A DNA stretch of 13,332 nt, taken from HGM05232 sp036661515 (GTDB lineage Bacteria; Bacteroidota; Bacteroidia; Bacteroidales; Muribaculaceae). The DNA lies in contig JAVWYO010000053.1 in the NCBI GenBank assembly GCA_036661515.1, positions 1 to 13,332 of the forward strand. Direction: 5' to 3'. Positions 1 to 7,410 of the stretch are shown here, one piece after another. Both the position numbers and the translations under genes were made by a program. Below the pieces are notes generated by a model, which was not told the DNA's origin, did not search any database, and saw only the letters and a list, made by a program, of their open reading frames with translations. Position 1 is the stretch's first letter; each line of letters opens with the position of its first letter.

Positions 1-20
1 GAATAAGACTTTTTTGGATT

Positions 21-63
21 AATAATAAAAGGAGTAGCAGATTATAATGGTCGGCTACTCCTT
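21..63 (-). terminator. Rho-independent terminator of the regulator/membrane-protein unit
   Basis: A 10-bp perfect inverted repeat, AAGGAGTAGC (29-38) and GCTACTCCTT (54-63), has a 15-nt loop. Read on the minus strand it is followed by a T-rich tract (TTTTATTATT, complement of 21-30). It starts about 26 bp after the stop codon of the winged-helix gene, so it very likely ends that transcript. There is no matching T-tract for the plus direction. Confidence 0.85.
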
Positions 64-88
64 AGTCGTTTAAATACACTTGCATGAA

Positions 89-376
89 TTACTTAATCGA
101 CAAATATGTTTTTAGTGATTCTACATATTGCTCAAAAGCCTCGATTCCCTTTGGTAGCACTTTGCACGTTGTGCAAGGTCTTTTGCCAACGAATGCTTTT
201 TCGGTTGATATATATCCAGCAATAGTCAATTTATCGAGTTGAACGCTTAGATTTCCGGCTGACGATGCCGTTTTATCTTTTAAATATGTAAATTCGGCTT
301 GCTCCACAGTCATGAGAATGCTCATGATTGCAAGACGTAGTTGCGAGTGTAGTAATGGGTCTAATTCTTTAAACAT
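89..376 (-). CDS. Small winged-helix transcriptional regulator (HTH_34/MarR-like) with a CxxC in the wing
   Basis: This 95-residue cytoplasmic protein has the layout of the stand-alone winged-helix (HTH_34-type) DNA-binding family. An N-terminal helix carries the pattern PLLHSQLRLAIMS (residues 7-19). A helix-turn-helix spans about 27-54 (TYLKDKTASSAGNLSVQLDKL), followed by a beta wing at 55-75 and a C-terminal dimerisation helix at 76-93 (KGIEAFEQYVESL). The family normally binds operator DNA as a dimer and carries no catalytic domain; the length is typical. The wing contains C68-T-T-C71, a CxxC that could bind metal or sense redox state, though that is inference. Its start codon lies inside the 3' end of the upstream membrane-protein gene (8-bp overlap), which implies translational coupling. 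I infer that it regulates its own unit and possibly the divergent SusC/SusD genes. Family call is good; target and signal are unknown. Confidence 0.85.
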   Translation of the reverse strand: MFKELDPLLHSQLRLAIMSILMTVEQAEFTYLKDKTASSAGNLSVQLDKLTIAGYISTEKAFVGKRPCTTCKVLPKGIEAFEQYVESLKTYLSIK

Positions 377-977
377 TCTCTTTTTTTGCTTTACTGTTTA
401 ACAGGTGTCCAGGAATAATCATCATAATTACAAAGCAAGCACCAAAAATGAGGAACCATGTAATGTCAATGGTGTTTTTGTTTTGAACAAGTACACCGAG
501 TAGGTACAAGCCTATTATAAAACTTATCGCAGGCAAGAAAGTAAGCCATCTATCTCTTATAACAATGCCTGTGAAACTTGTCCCTATCCCACATAGTATT
601 AAAGTGAGCGGGAGCATTATGTTCATAGTATTTGTAATCATTAGAACGACTATAGCAAAGAATGACATAATGCCGAGTATCGCCCAAATGTTATCGATGA
701 CTTTATCGGTGTAAGTAATAACCTGTTTCGATGTTCTTTTTGTTAGGAAATATGTAAAAGGCCAGCCGATAATAGGAATAGCAAACCAACCAAAGCACCA
801 CAGTCCATTTCCTGTGAAATACACTAATGACCATACTGCCAATGCTACAATTGTAGTAATGTATCCCCATAATAGAAATGTGTTTCCACTTCCTAATTTT
901 AGGCGGTTCTTGCTGTTTGCAATCATTTGTGAGATTAATTTAATACTCTCTTTTTCGTCTAATTCTTTCTCTTCCAT
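369..977 (-). CDS. Six-helix integral membrane protein paired with the winged-helix regulator
   Basis: This 202-residue protein starts with a charged, cytoplasm-like segment (residues 1-30, rich in E and K). Six hydrophobic stretches follow, at roughly 33-54, 60-78, 96-115, 119-140, 144-164 and 171-193, and then a short lysine-rich tail. No enzyme motif is visible and I do not recognise a named family. It is the first gene of a two-gene unit: the regulator begins before this gene ends (shared bases 369-376). A good Bacteroidetes promoter lies 35-66 bp upstream. Pairing a small DNA-binding protein with a multi-pass membrane protein is common in Bacteroidota and resembles the PadR/DUF1700 arrangement of Firmicutes. 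A role in sensing a membrane signal or holding the regulator at the membrane is inference only. Confidence 0.75.
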   Translation of the reverse strand: MEEKELDEKESIKLISQMIANSKNRLKLGSGNTFLLWGYITTIVALAVWSLVYFTGNGLWCFGWFAIPIIGWPFTYFLTKRTSKQVITYTDKVIDNIWAILGIMSFFAIVVLMITNTMNIMLPLTLILCGIGTSFTGIVIRDRWLTFLPAISFIIGLYLLGVLVQNKNTIDITWFLIFGACFVIMMIIPGHLLNSKAKKENV

Positions 978-1011
978 AATTGTATTTGTTTTAGTGAATT
1001 GTTTTATGGTG

Positions 1012-1043
1012 CAAATATAAAGTAGTTTATATTATAAACCAAA
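1012..1043 (-). promoter_or_regulatory. Bacteroidetes-type promoter of the membrane-protein/regulator unit
   Basis: Read on the minus strand, TTTG (1043-1040) is followed after exactly 20 bp by TATATTTG (1019-1012). This matches the primary sigma-factor consensus of Bacteroidetes (TTTG, N19-21, TAnnTTTG) at every fixed position. Transcription should start near 1006, giving a leader of about 29 nt before the start codon at 977. Confidence 0.8.
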
Positions 1044-1187
1044 TAAAATGTGTTTAAACTTTAAAATAGCCTTATATTTTATGATAGAACTATTTTGTGA
1101 TAAAAATAATAATATTGTCATTAAATTATAAATATTAGCGGACTGCCTTCAAAAAGAGAGGTAATATTTCTACTTCGTTACATAATG

Positions 1188-1224
1188 ATAAATCAAGTGG
1201 TATAAATGCGTCACGGTGATTTAT
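1188..1224. repeat. 8-bp inverted repeat upstream of the SusC promoter (possible operator)
   Basis: ATAAATCA (1188-1195) and TGATTTAT (1217-1224) are perfect inverted copies 21 bp apart. The right arm overlaps a small 9-bp palindrome, TCACGGTGA (1211-1219). The element sits about 50-85 bp upstream of the predicted -33 element of the SusC promoter, a plausible place for an activator site. In AT-rich DNA an 8-bp match can arise by chance, so the regulatory reading is weak. Confidence 0.25.
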
Positions 1225-1271
1225 GACACATAAGAAAAAACATTATTTTAAAAAAAAATAGTGAAAATAAT

Positions 1272-1303
1272 CTTGTGTTTATTAAATAATAACACTAAAT
1301 TAG
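1272..1303 (+). promoter_or_regulatory. Probable promoter of the SusC/SusD operon
   Basis: CTTG (1272-1275), 20 bp, then TAAATTAG (1296-1303) resembles TTTG-N20-TAnnTTTG with one mismatch in each box. Spacing is right and no better match lies between here and the gene. Transcription would begin near 1310 and leave an unusually long leader of about 138 nt. Imperfect boxes would fit a regulated promoter, but that is inference. Confidence 0.5.
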
Positions 1304-1306
1304 CAC

Positions 1307-1362
1307 CATATTTAGACGTTTGAATACGTCATTTAACAATTTATCATCATACTTAGACCTTT
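1307..1362 (+). repeat. Imperfect direct repeat and small hairpin at the 5' end of the SusC leader
   Basis: Two 15-nt copies, CATATTTAGACGTTT (1307-1321) and CATACTTAGACCTTT (1348-1362), differ at two positions and start 41 bp apart, about four DNA turns. The first copy overlaps a 5-bp hairpin, GACGT (1315-1319) and ACGTC (1326-1330). They lie at or just after the predicted transcription start, so they could be protein-binding half-sites or RNA structure. Function is unproven. Confidence 0.35.
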
Positions 1363-1387
1363 TAATTAGTATTTATTAACTCAGAAG

Positions 1388-1435
1388 ACCAGCCAAAGCC
1401 GTGAAAGATAGCGACTAAAGCAGGTTAATTTTTTT
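1388..1435 (+). promoter_or_regulatory. Leader hairpin followed by a seven-T run just before the SusC start codon
   Basis: ACCAGC (1388-1393) can pair with GCAGGT (1420-1425) with a single A-A mismatch, enclosing 26 nt. It is followed by TAA and seven T residues (1429-1435), and the SusC start codon is 12 bp further on. The layout is terminator-like, so a leader attenuator is conceivable, but the stem is short and I recognise no known riboswitch family. Confidence 0.25.
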
Positions 1436-1447
1436 AAATCAATCAAT

Positions 1448-4400
1448 ATGGATAAACAGTGTTACAAAACAAAATTTACTCGGAGTAAATTTATTGCTGC
1501 TTCAACAGTGGCAATGTTCTTGTGCTGTGGAGTCAATGCATCTTATGCATCTCCCGAGCCACAAGCGGTTGTGTCATCCACTAATCTAACGACTATAACT
1601 GGAGTTGTAGTTGAAGAAAATGGCGAACCTATAGTGGGTGCGAATGTCATGGAACGAGGGACATCTCGCGGAGTAATGACTGATATAGATGGAAAATTTG
1701 TATTAAAAGCCTCTAAAGGTTCAACAATCCAAATTTCTTATATTGGATATGGAACCAAAGAAGCCAAAGCCGGTGCAAACATGAAAGTTATGCTAAAAGA
1801 AGACAGAGCACAACTTGATGAAATTGTGGTTTTAGGCTATGGACAACAAAAGAAAGCCAATGTAACAGGAGCCGTTTCAACTGTAGATATATCTAAGACG
1901 ATGGAAGCACGTCCAACCCAAGATGTAGCGAAAGCACTTCAGGGAGCAGTACCTGGCTTAACTATCTTATCAAATGAAGGTGGATTAAATTCAAAGCCAT
2001 CAATGACAATTCGTGGTATAGGAACTTTAAGTAATGGCGAAAAGAGTAATCCTCTTATCGTTGTTGATGGTGTCCCTATGGATGATATCTCTTTCCTTAA
2101 CACAAATGATATACAAAGTGTATCGGTACTTAAAGATGCAGCTTCAACATCTATTTATGGTACTCGTGCAGCATTTGGTGTAGTATTGATTACGACTAAG
2201 GCCGCTAAAAAGACCGATAAAGTATCAGTTACTTACACAAATAACTTTGCATGGGATAAACCAACATATTTGCCCGATTATCCAGACGTACCTACACAAA
2301 TTAGAGCATTAAGCGCTGTTAATACGCGTGCTGGTTCAGAAAATGAATTATTTGGTATGTACATGGATAAGATGCTTCCCCTTGCAGAAGAATGGCAAAA
2401 ACGCCATGGAGGCAAATCTGGATATCGTCCTATGATTGCAGGAGATGACTATACCGTTAATCCTGATGGTAGTGGTGCAATGTATTTTGCAGACTGGGAT
2501 GTAAAGAATATTATGTTCCGCAATTGGTCGCCAGCTATGACGCATAACTTGGCAATACAAGGGACATCAGGGAAAACATCTTATTATATGTCGGTAGGCT
2601 ATAATACAAAAGAAGGAGTATTAAATTTCAATCCAGATAAGTTGAAAAAATATACTGCAACAATGAATGTAACAACTGATATTACTAATTGGTTACAAGT
2701 TGGAGCACGTTTTAATTATAGTGATAAAGAATTTACTACACCTAATACACGTCGTTACACATATCAATATATGTGGCGTTGGGGTAGTTTCTTTGGCCCT
2801 TATGGTACAATCAATGGTGTAGATGCACGTAATGATATATCTTATTTAAAACAAGCTGGTGAGGATAAGACAAACGATTCTTATATGAGAGTAGGAGCTT
2901 TTGTAAAAGCAAAAATCGTAAAGGGTCTTACTCTTAATGCCGATTTCACATTTAATTTACAGAATACAACGCAAAAGCAAGCTTACCTTCCTGTAACAAT
3001 GATGAATACATGGGGCGGAAATATCTCAAAACCAACGACAATGAATACAGGAGCAAGTACCAGTGTATATCAAGAATCGGGTCGTGATAACTCTTATGCA
3101 CTTAATGTATATGGTAATTATGAATATAATCTTCTTGAAGATCACCATTTTAATTTTATGGTTGGTGGTAACCTTGAAGAGGGCGAATATAATCTACATT
3201 GGTCACAACGTAAAAACTTACTTGATAATACACTTCCCGATTTTAATCTTGCAACGGGAGATCAAACAGTAGGTGGCTCACATTCACACTGGGGCGCTTG
3301 TGGTTATTTTGCACGTATAAATTATGATTGGAAAGGTATTTGGTTACTTGAGTTAAACGGACGTATTGATGGTTCTTCAAAATTCCCTAAAAGTGACCAT
3401 TGGGCATTCTTCCCATCAGGATCACTTGGCTATCGCTTCAGTCAAGAGAATTATTTTGAAAATCTACGTGATATAATAAGCAATGGTAAATTAAGAGGAT
3501 CTTTTGGAGAAATAGGAAACCAAGAAATTGGTGCTTATAAATTTATTTCTACAATACAAGCTATCACTGCAGGTAATACACATTGGTTAGGTGGAGATGG
3601 TGTAAAGGTTCCTGCATACGGAATGCCTTCTTTGGTTTCTTCAACTCTTGGCTGGGAACGTATTCAAACGCTTGATATAGGTCTTGACTTAGGCTTTATG
3701 AATAATGAAATTAATTTGGGATTTGACTGGTATCAACGCACAACACGCGACATGCTTGCACCAGGCCAAACTATGCCAGATGTACTTGGAGCAACAGCAC
3801 CACTTATAAATGCTGGAACATTACGAAGCCGAGGCTGGGAGCTATCGATTGATTGGCGTCATCGTTTTGGAGAATTTGATGTATATGCAAACGCTAATAT
3901 CTCAGATTTCACAGCAACAGTGGTTAATTGGTCAGATAAATCAAGAATGATAAACAAATATTATGATGGTAAGAACTATGGTGATATTTGGGGTTTTGAA
4001 ACCGATAGATATTTTACAAAAGATGACTTTAATGCCGATGGTTCATATAAAAAAGGTGTAGCTACACAAGTTGGACTTCAACAAGGGAACTTTGTATATG
4101 GTGCTGGTGATGTTAAGTTCAAAGATCTTGATGGTAGCGGTGTTATTGATGGAGGAAAAGGAACAGCAGAAGATCATGGCGACTTAAAGGTTATAGGTAA
4201 TTCAAATCCTCGCTATGAATATAGTTTCCACTTAGGTGGCTCATGGAAAGGTATTGATATTGACTGTTTCTTCCAAGGCGTAGGAAAACGCGACCAATGG
4301 ACACAAAGTGGTTTTGCCGTGCCATTTGCTCGTGGAGCAGATGCTATCTATGCTAATCAAACAAATTATTGGACAGAAGAGAATCCAAATCCTAATGCAG

Positions 4401-4768
4401 AATTTCCACGTGTATTCCCAGGTAATACTGGCTATGGAACAGCAGCAGGATTGGCAAAAGGAAATCACAACTTCTATCCACAAACAGCATATCTTGTAGA
4501 TATGTCTTACCTTCGTTTCAAGAACTTGACCGTAGGTTATACCCTACCGCTAAAATGGACAAGCAAAGCATATCTTCAAAAGGTGCGTGTATATTTCAGT
4601 GCAAACAATATTTGTGAGCTTATTAAAAATAATAATCTCCCTGTTGACCCTGAAATTAATACGTCAGAAAGTATGCGTGATGGAACTGATGACCTTGGGA
4701 ATGGAACATGGGGACGTGTAACGCCAATGACCAGGACACTATCATTTGGATTACAAGCTACATTTTAA
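1448..4768 (+). CDS. SusC/RagA-family TonB-dependent outer-membrane transporter
   Basis: This 1106-residue outer-membrane protein should import a bulky nutrient, taking energy from the TonB-ExbB-ExbD complex, with the adjacent SusD-like lipoprotein as its lid. In order it shows: a signal peptide (about 1-35, cut near ASYA/SP); a carboxypeptidase-regulatory-like beta domain (about 49-120, TGVVVEENGEPIVGANV); a TonB-box-like segment LDEIVVLGYG (123-132); and the plug domain (about 137-255) with the SusC hallmarks GAVPG, RGIGTL, PLIVVDGVP, VLKDAAS and YGTRAAFGVVLITTK. A 22-strand barrel follows, ending in an aromatic residue (ATF). A calcium-loop-like DLDGSGVID (893-901) is common in this family. 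There is no STN domain, so it is probably not a sigma/anti-sigma signal transducer. The length is typical. It is followed by its SusD partner after 30 bp. No enzymes are nearby, so the substrate (glycan, peptide or other) is unknown. Confidence 0.96.
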   Translation: MDKQCYKTKFTRSKFIAASTVAMFLCCGVNASYASPEPQAVVSSTNLTTITGVVVEENGEPIVGANVMERGTSRGVMTDIDGKFVLKASKGSTIQISYIGYGTKEAKAGANMKVMLKEDRAQLDEIVVLGYGQQKKANVTGAVSTVDISKTMEARPTQDVAKALQGAVPGLTILSNEGGLNSKPSMTIRGIGTLSNGEKSNPLIVVDGVPMDDISFLNTNDIQSVSVLKDAASTSIYGTRAAFGVVLITTKAAKKTDKVSVTYTNNFAWDKPTYLPDYPDVPTQIRALSAVNTRAGSENELFGMYMDKMLPLAEEWQKRHGGKSGYRPMIAGDDYTVNPDGSGAMYFADWDVKNIMFRNWSPAMTHNLAIQGTSGKTSYYMSVGYNTKEGVLNFNPDKLKKYTATMNVTTDITNWLQVGARFNYSDKEFTTPNTRRYTYQYMWRWGSFFGPYGTINGVDARNDISYLKQAGEDKTNDSYMRVGAFVKAKIVKGLTLNADFTFNLQNTTQKQAYLPVTMMNTWGGNISKPTTMNTGASTSVYQESGRDNSYALNVYGNYEYNLLEDHHFNFMVGGNLEEGEYNLHWSQRKNLLDNTLPDFNLATGDQTVGGSHSHWGACGYFARINYDWKGIWLLELNGRIDGSSKFPKSDHWAFFPSGSLGYRFSQENYFENLRDIISNGKLRGSFGEIGNQEIGAYKFISTIQAITAGNTHWLGGDGVKVPAYGMPSLVSSTLGWERIQTLDIGLDLGFMNNEINLGFDWYQRTTRDMLAPGQTMPDVLGATAPLINAGTLRSRGWELSIDWRHRFGEFDVYANANISDFTATVVNWSDKSRMINKYYDGKNYGDIWGFETDRYFTKDDFNADGSYKKGVATQVGLQQGNFVYGAGDVKFKDLDGSGVIDGGKGTAEDHGDLKVIGNSNPRYEYSFHLGGSWKGIDIDCFFQGVGKRDQWTQSGFAVPFARGADAIYANQTNYWTEENPNPNAEFPRVFPGNTGYGTAAGLAKGNHNFYPQTAYLVDMSYLRFKNLTVGYTLPLKWTSKAYLQKVRVYFSANNICELIKNNNLPVDPEINTSESMRDGTDDLGNGTWGRVTPMTRTLSFGLQATF

Positions 4769-4798
4769 ACTATTAATCTAATAAAATAGCAACTAAAG

Positions 4799-6508
4799 AT
4801 GAAAAAATATATTTTATATAGCAGTATATTGGCGATTGCAGCTTCAATGGCAAGTTGTAATGATGCGCTGGACAAAGACCCATTAGACCGGTTTATCAAT
4901 AATCCGGCTTATTGGAGCAATCCAGGCAACGTAGATGGGCAATGCAATGCTTTCTACGAGGAGTTTTTAGCATATGGTAATGCTGGAGGCGGAGGTTTAT
5001 ATTATTTCAAGACCTTGAATGATGATCAAGCATCTAACACATTTGCAGATTGGGCAAATATTAATCCCCCATCAGCAAGTAGTGACTGGAGAAATCCATA
5101 CGAAGAAATTCGCCGTGCGAATATCATAATCGATGGTGTAAAGAGTTCAAGTCTTGATGAAAAGACCAAGAATCATTATCTTGGTATAGCAAGATTGATG
5201 CGAGCATGGGAACATTATCAATTAGTTCGCATGTATGGTGATGTACAATGGATTGAAAAATATCTTGATATTACCGATACTGGTATTTTATATGGAAAGC
5301 GAGATAAGCGAGATTTAGTGATGGACAAAGTTCTTGCCGACCTTGACTTTGCTTGTGCAAATATTAATGAAGCAGGTTCAAAAATTGTTTTTACCCGTCA
5401 AATGGCAAATGCAGTGAAGGCAGATATATGCTTATATGAAGGAACATTCCGTAAATATCGTAGCACAGCCGATAATCAAGATGCTCCAGATAAAGCAGGT
5501 TCTGATAAATTCCTTAATGCTTGTAAAGATGCTTGTACTTATGTCATGGGCAAAGGTTTTAAATTAAATGATTCTTATCAAGGTAATTATAATTCACCTG
5601 AGACAGATATTCTAAAGAATCCAGAGATGATATTTGTTAAGGTTTATAAGATGGGTACACTTTCTCATTCACTTATAGACTATACTTGTTCGTCAACTCA
5701 GATAAGTGGAATGACAAAAGATGCTTTTGAATCATATTTATTTACCGATGGAAAGCCATTGGCTCTAACTACCTTAGATAAAAATGATGCAGGTAAGCTT
5801 GATGCAGATGGTAACATAAATATTTCGGAACAACTTGCTCTACGCGACAAACGTCTTTCTGAAACTGTTGACCCTATCGTTTTCTATAATGGAAATACAT
5901 GGACTCGTACAGCTGACGGAATGGAAATGACCTCATCTACTGGTTATGGTATTAAGAAATATGATAATTTATCAATACCAACAAAATATCGTAATCAAAC
6001 AGGTTCAAATTACACAAGTGCTCCAGTATTTTGGTTGTCAACAGTTCTTCTTGATTATGCAGAAGCATGCGCAGAACTTGGTACAATCAGCCAAGGCGAT
6101 CTTGATAAGTCAATAAATTTGCTAAATGCTCGTGCAGGTCTTCCTAATCTATCGGTAGCAGTAGGATTCCATGACCCAGCAAATGATATGGGAGTATCGG
6201 ATCTAATATGGGAAGTACGTCGTGCACGTCGTTGCGAGTTAATGTTTGACAACTGGGTTCGTTATTGGGACCTTATTCGTTGGCATCAACTTGACAAGCT
6301 CGATTCTACCAAAAATCCAGATATCCTTATTGGCGCAAACATCAAGAATGATCCTAAACCAGATGCAAAACTTGATAAGAAGGGTGATTATATTGATGGC
6401 TCAAAGGGAAAGACGAGAACTTTTGATAAGAAACAATACTTGTATCCTATTCCAACAGGTCAAATCACACTTAATCCAAACTTGGCACCTAACAATCCAG
6501 GTTGGTAA
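4799..6508 (+). CDS. SusD/RagB-family surface nutrient-binding lipoprotein
   Basis: This 569-residue protein is the partner of the SusC-like transporter: a surface-exposed lipoprotein that caps the barrel and binds substrate. The N-terminus is a lipoprotein signal (residues 1-19) with the modified cysteine at C20. The lipobox M-A-S-C lacks the usual leucine at -3. Family hallmarks include the helical repeat region around LMRAWEHYQLVRMYGDVQW (133-151), the C-terminal block EVRRARRCELMFDNW near 473-487 with RYWDLIRW just after, and the terminal YLYPIPTGQI...NPGW signature. The length is within the usual 480-680 range. The gene starts 30 bp after SusC with no terminator between them, so the two are co-transcribed; a strong terminator follows. 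Glycan-binding aromatic residues cannot be assigned from sequence alone. Confidence 0.96.
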   Translation: MKKYILYSSILAIAASMASCNDALDKDPLDRFINNPAYWSNPGNVDGQCNAFYEEFLAYGNAGGGGLYYFKTLNDDQASNTFADWANINPPSASSDWRNPYEEIRRANIIIDGVKSSSLDEKTKNHYLGIARLMRAWEHYQLVRMYGDVQWIEKYLDITDTGILYGKRDKRDLVMDKVLADLDFACANINEAGSKIVFTRQMANAVKADICLYEGTFRKYRSTADNQDAPDKAGSDKFLNACKDACTYVMGKGFKLNDSYQGNYNSPETDILKNPEMIFVKVYKMGTLSHSLIDYTCSSTQISGMTKDAFESYLFTDGKPLALTTLDKNDAGKLDADGNINISEQLALRDKRLSETVDPIVFYNGNTWTRTADGMEMTSSTGYGIKKYDNLSIPTKYRNQTGSNYTSAPVFWLSTVLLDYAEACAELGTISQGDLDKSINLLNARAGLPNLSVAVGFHDPANDMGVSDLIWEVRRARRCELMFDNWVRYWDLIRWHQLDKLDSTKNPDILIGANIKNDPKPDAKLDKKGDYIDGSKGKTRTFDKKQYLYPIPTGQITLNPNLAPNNPGW

Positions 6509-6528
6509 TAAGCTGATAAATAAAATAG

Positions 6529-6561
6529 AAAGGTTCCTTGAAAAAGGGACCTTTTTATTTT
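6529..6561 (+). terminator. Strong rho-independent terminator after SusD
   Basis: AAAGGTTCCTT (6529-6539) pairs with AAGGGACCTTT (6544-6554) over 11 bp, including one T-G wobble, around a GAAA tetraloop (6540-6543). A T-rich tail (TTATTTT) follows. It begins about 20 bp after the SusD stop codon, ends the SusCD transcript, and separates it from the glycosyltransferase operon. Confidence 0.92.
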
Positions 6562-6584
6562 ATATGCTATTTTGAATTAGTTAA

Positions 6585-6616
6585 GTTGTGTAACTGCTAT
6601 GGTTTTTGTACTTTTG
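6585..6616 (+). promoter_or_regulatory. Bacteroidetes-type promoter of the glycosyltransferase/kinase operon
   Basis: GTTG (6585-6588), 20 bp, then TACTTTTG (6609-6616) matches the TAnnTTTG box perfectly and the -33 box at three of four positions. Transcription should start near 6623, about 17 nt before the ATG at 6640. This excludes the longer reading frame that opens at 6538. Confidence 0.75.
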
Positions 6617-6639
6617 TATATTATAAAAGAGCATACTCC

Positions 6640-7404
6640 ATGAGAAAAATAACAGCTACTATCATAACATATAATGAAGAGAAAAGGATTGAGGAATGCC
6701 TCAAATCTTTGCAAGGAGTGGCTGACGAAATAATCGTAGTAGATTCGTTTTCTACCGATAAGACTGTTGAAATATGTAAACAATATGATTGCATCGTTTC
6801 ACAGAGAAAATTTAATGGCTATGGAGCACAAAAGCAATATGCAGTGTCGTTGTCAACACATAGCTATGTACTTTCAATAGATGCCGACGAGATTCTTGAT
6901 GCAGAGTTAAGGCAAGAGATACAGCGGCTTAAGGAGGTAGGGTTTGAGCATCGTATATATGGTTTTTCACGGCTAAATCATTATTGCAATGAGCCTATAA
7001 AGCATTGTGGCTGGTCTCATGATTTCCAAGTGAGATTGTTTGATAAACGCTATGCAAGTTGGAATCTGCGAGATGTTCATGAAGCTGTTATATTTCCGGG
7101 CACGTTACTCCCCTATCCTATTTTAGGCACATTAATGCACTATCGATGCAACACGCACCAAGAATATAAATTCAAGGAAGATAAATATGCTGCTATCAAT
7201 GCCCAGATACTTATAAATGAAGGCAGACATCAAGCTATTATTACCCCATATATAAAGTGGCTTGCTCAATTTATAAATATTTATATAGTAAAATTAGGTA
7301 TTCTTGATGGTTATCCCGGTAAAATGATAGCCCTTACTATGGCTCATTCTGAATTTATAAAGCATCGTCTTGCTCGTCGTCGCGCGGTTCATACTAAAAA
7401 CTGA
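6640..7404 (+). CDS. WaaE/KdtX-like GT2 glycosyltransferase (LPS/LOS core)
   Basis: This 254-residue cytoplasmic or membrane-associated enzyme is predicted to transfer a sugar from a nucleotide-sugar donor to the growing lipooligosaccharide core. The GT-A fold is clear: TATIITYNEEKRIEECLKSL (5-24), VVDSFSTDKT (33-42), the WaaE-typical FNGYGAQK (58-65) and the metal-binding SIDADE (79-84). The basic C-terminal region has an amphipathic or hydrophobic stretch (around ITPYIKWLAQFINIY). The open frame extends upstream to 6538, but that would place the start inside the SusD terminator and before the promoter. The ATG at 6640 begins the conserved GT2 sequence directly. It is first in a four-gene operon, 6 bp before the GT4 gene. 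Donor and linkage cannot be deduced; the glucosyltransferase activity of enterobacterial WaaE should not be assumed. Confidence 0.9.
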   Translation: MRKITATIITYNEEKRIEECLKSLQGVADEIIVVDSFSTDKTVEICKQYDCIVSQRKFNGYGAQKQYAVSLSTHSYVLSIDADEILDAELRQEIQRLKEVGFEHRIYGFSRLNHYCNEPIKHCGWSHDFQVRLFDKRYASWNLRDVHEAVIFPGTLLPYPILGTLMHYRCNTHQEYKFKEDKYAAINAQILINEGRHQAIITPYIKWLAQFINIYIVKLGILDGYPGKMIALTMAHSEFIKHRLARRRAVHTKN

Positions 7405-7410
7405 CATAAA

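Noticed and set aside
162..176. Perfect palindrome TTGCAC-GTT-GTGCAA
   Set aside because: It lies inside the regulator coding region and is explained by the codons for the CxxC segment. There is no promoter context, so I do not call it an operator.
1072..1079. TATATTTT as a further plus-strand -7 box for SusC
   Set aside because: It lacks the terminal G of TAnnTTTG and would give a leader of over 350 nt. The site at 1272-1303 is better placed.
1401..1418. GTG-initiated five-codon mini-ORF in the SusC leader (GTG AAA GAT AGC GAC TAA)
   Set aside because: Far too short to distinguish from chance, with no codon pattern suggesting a leader-peptide attenuator.
4308..4499. Alternative-frame reading inside SusC, and similar same-strand frames at 3063-3272 and 6246-6575
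   Set aside because: They overlap SusC or SusD coding sequence in another frame, with low-complexity I/L/Q-rich translations and no promoter of their own.
6538..6639. Upstream extension of the first GT2 gene by 34 residues
   Set aside because: It would start inside the SusD terminator and upstream of the perfect -7 promoter box. The extension is not GT2-like, and the ATG at 6640 begins the conserved fold.
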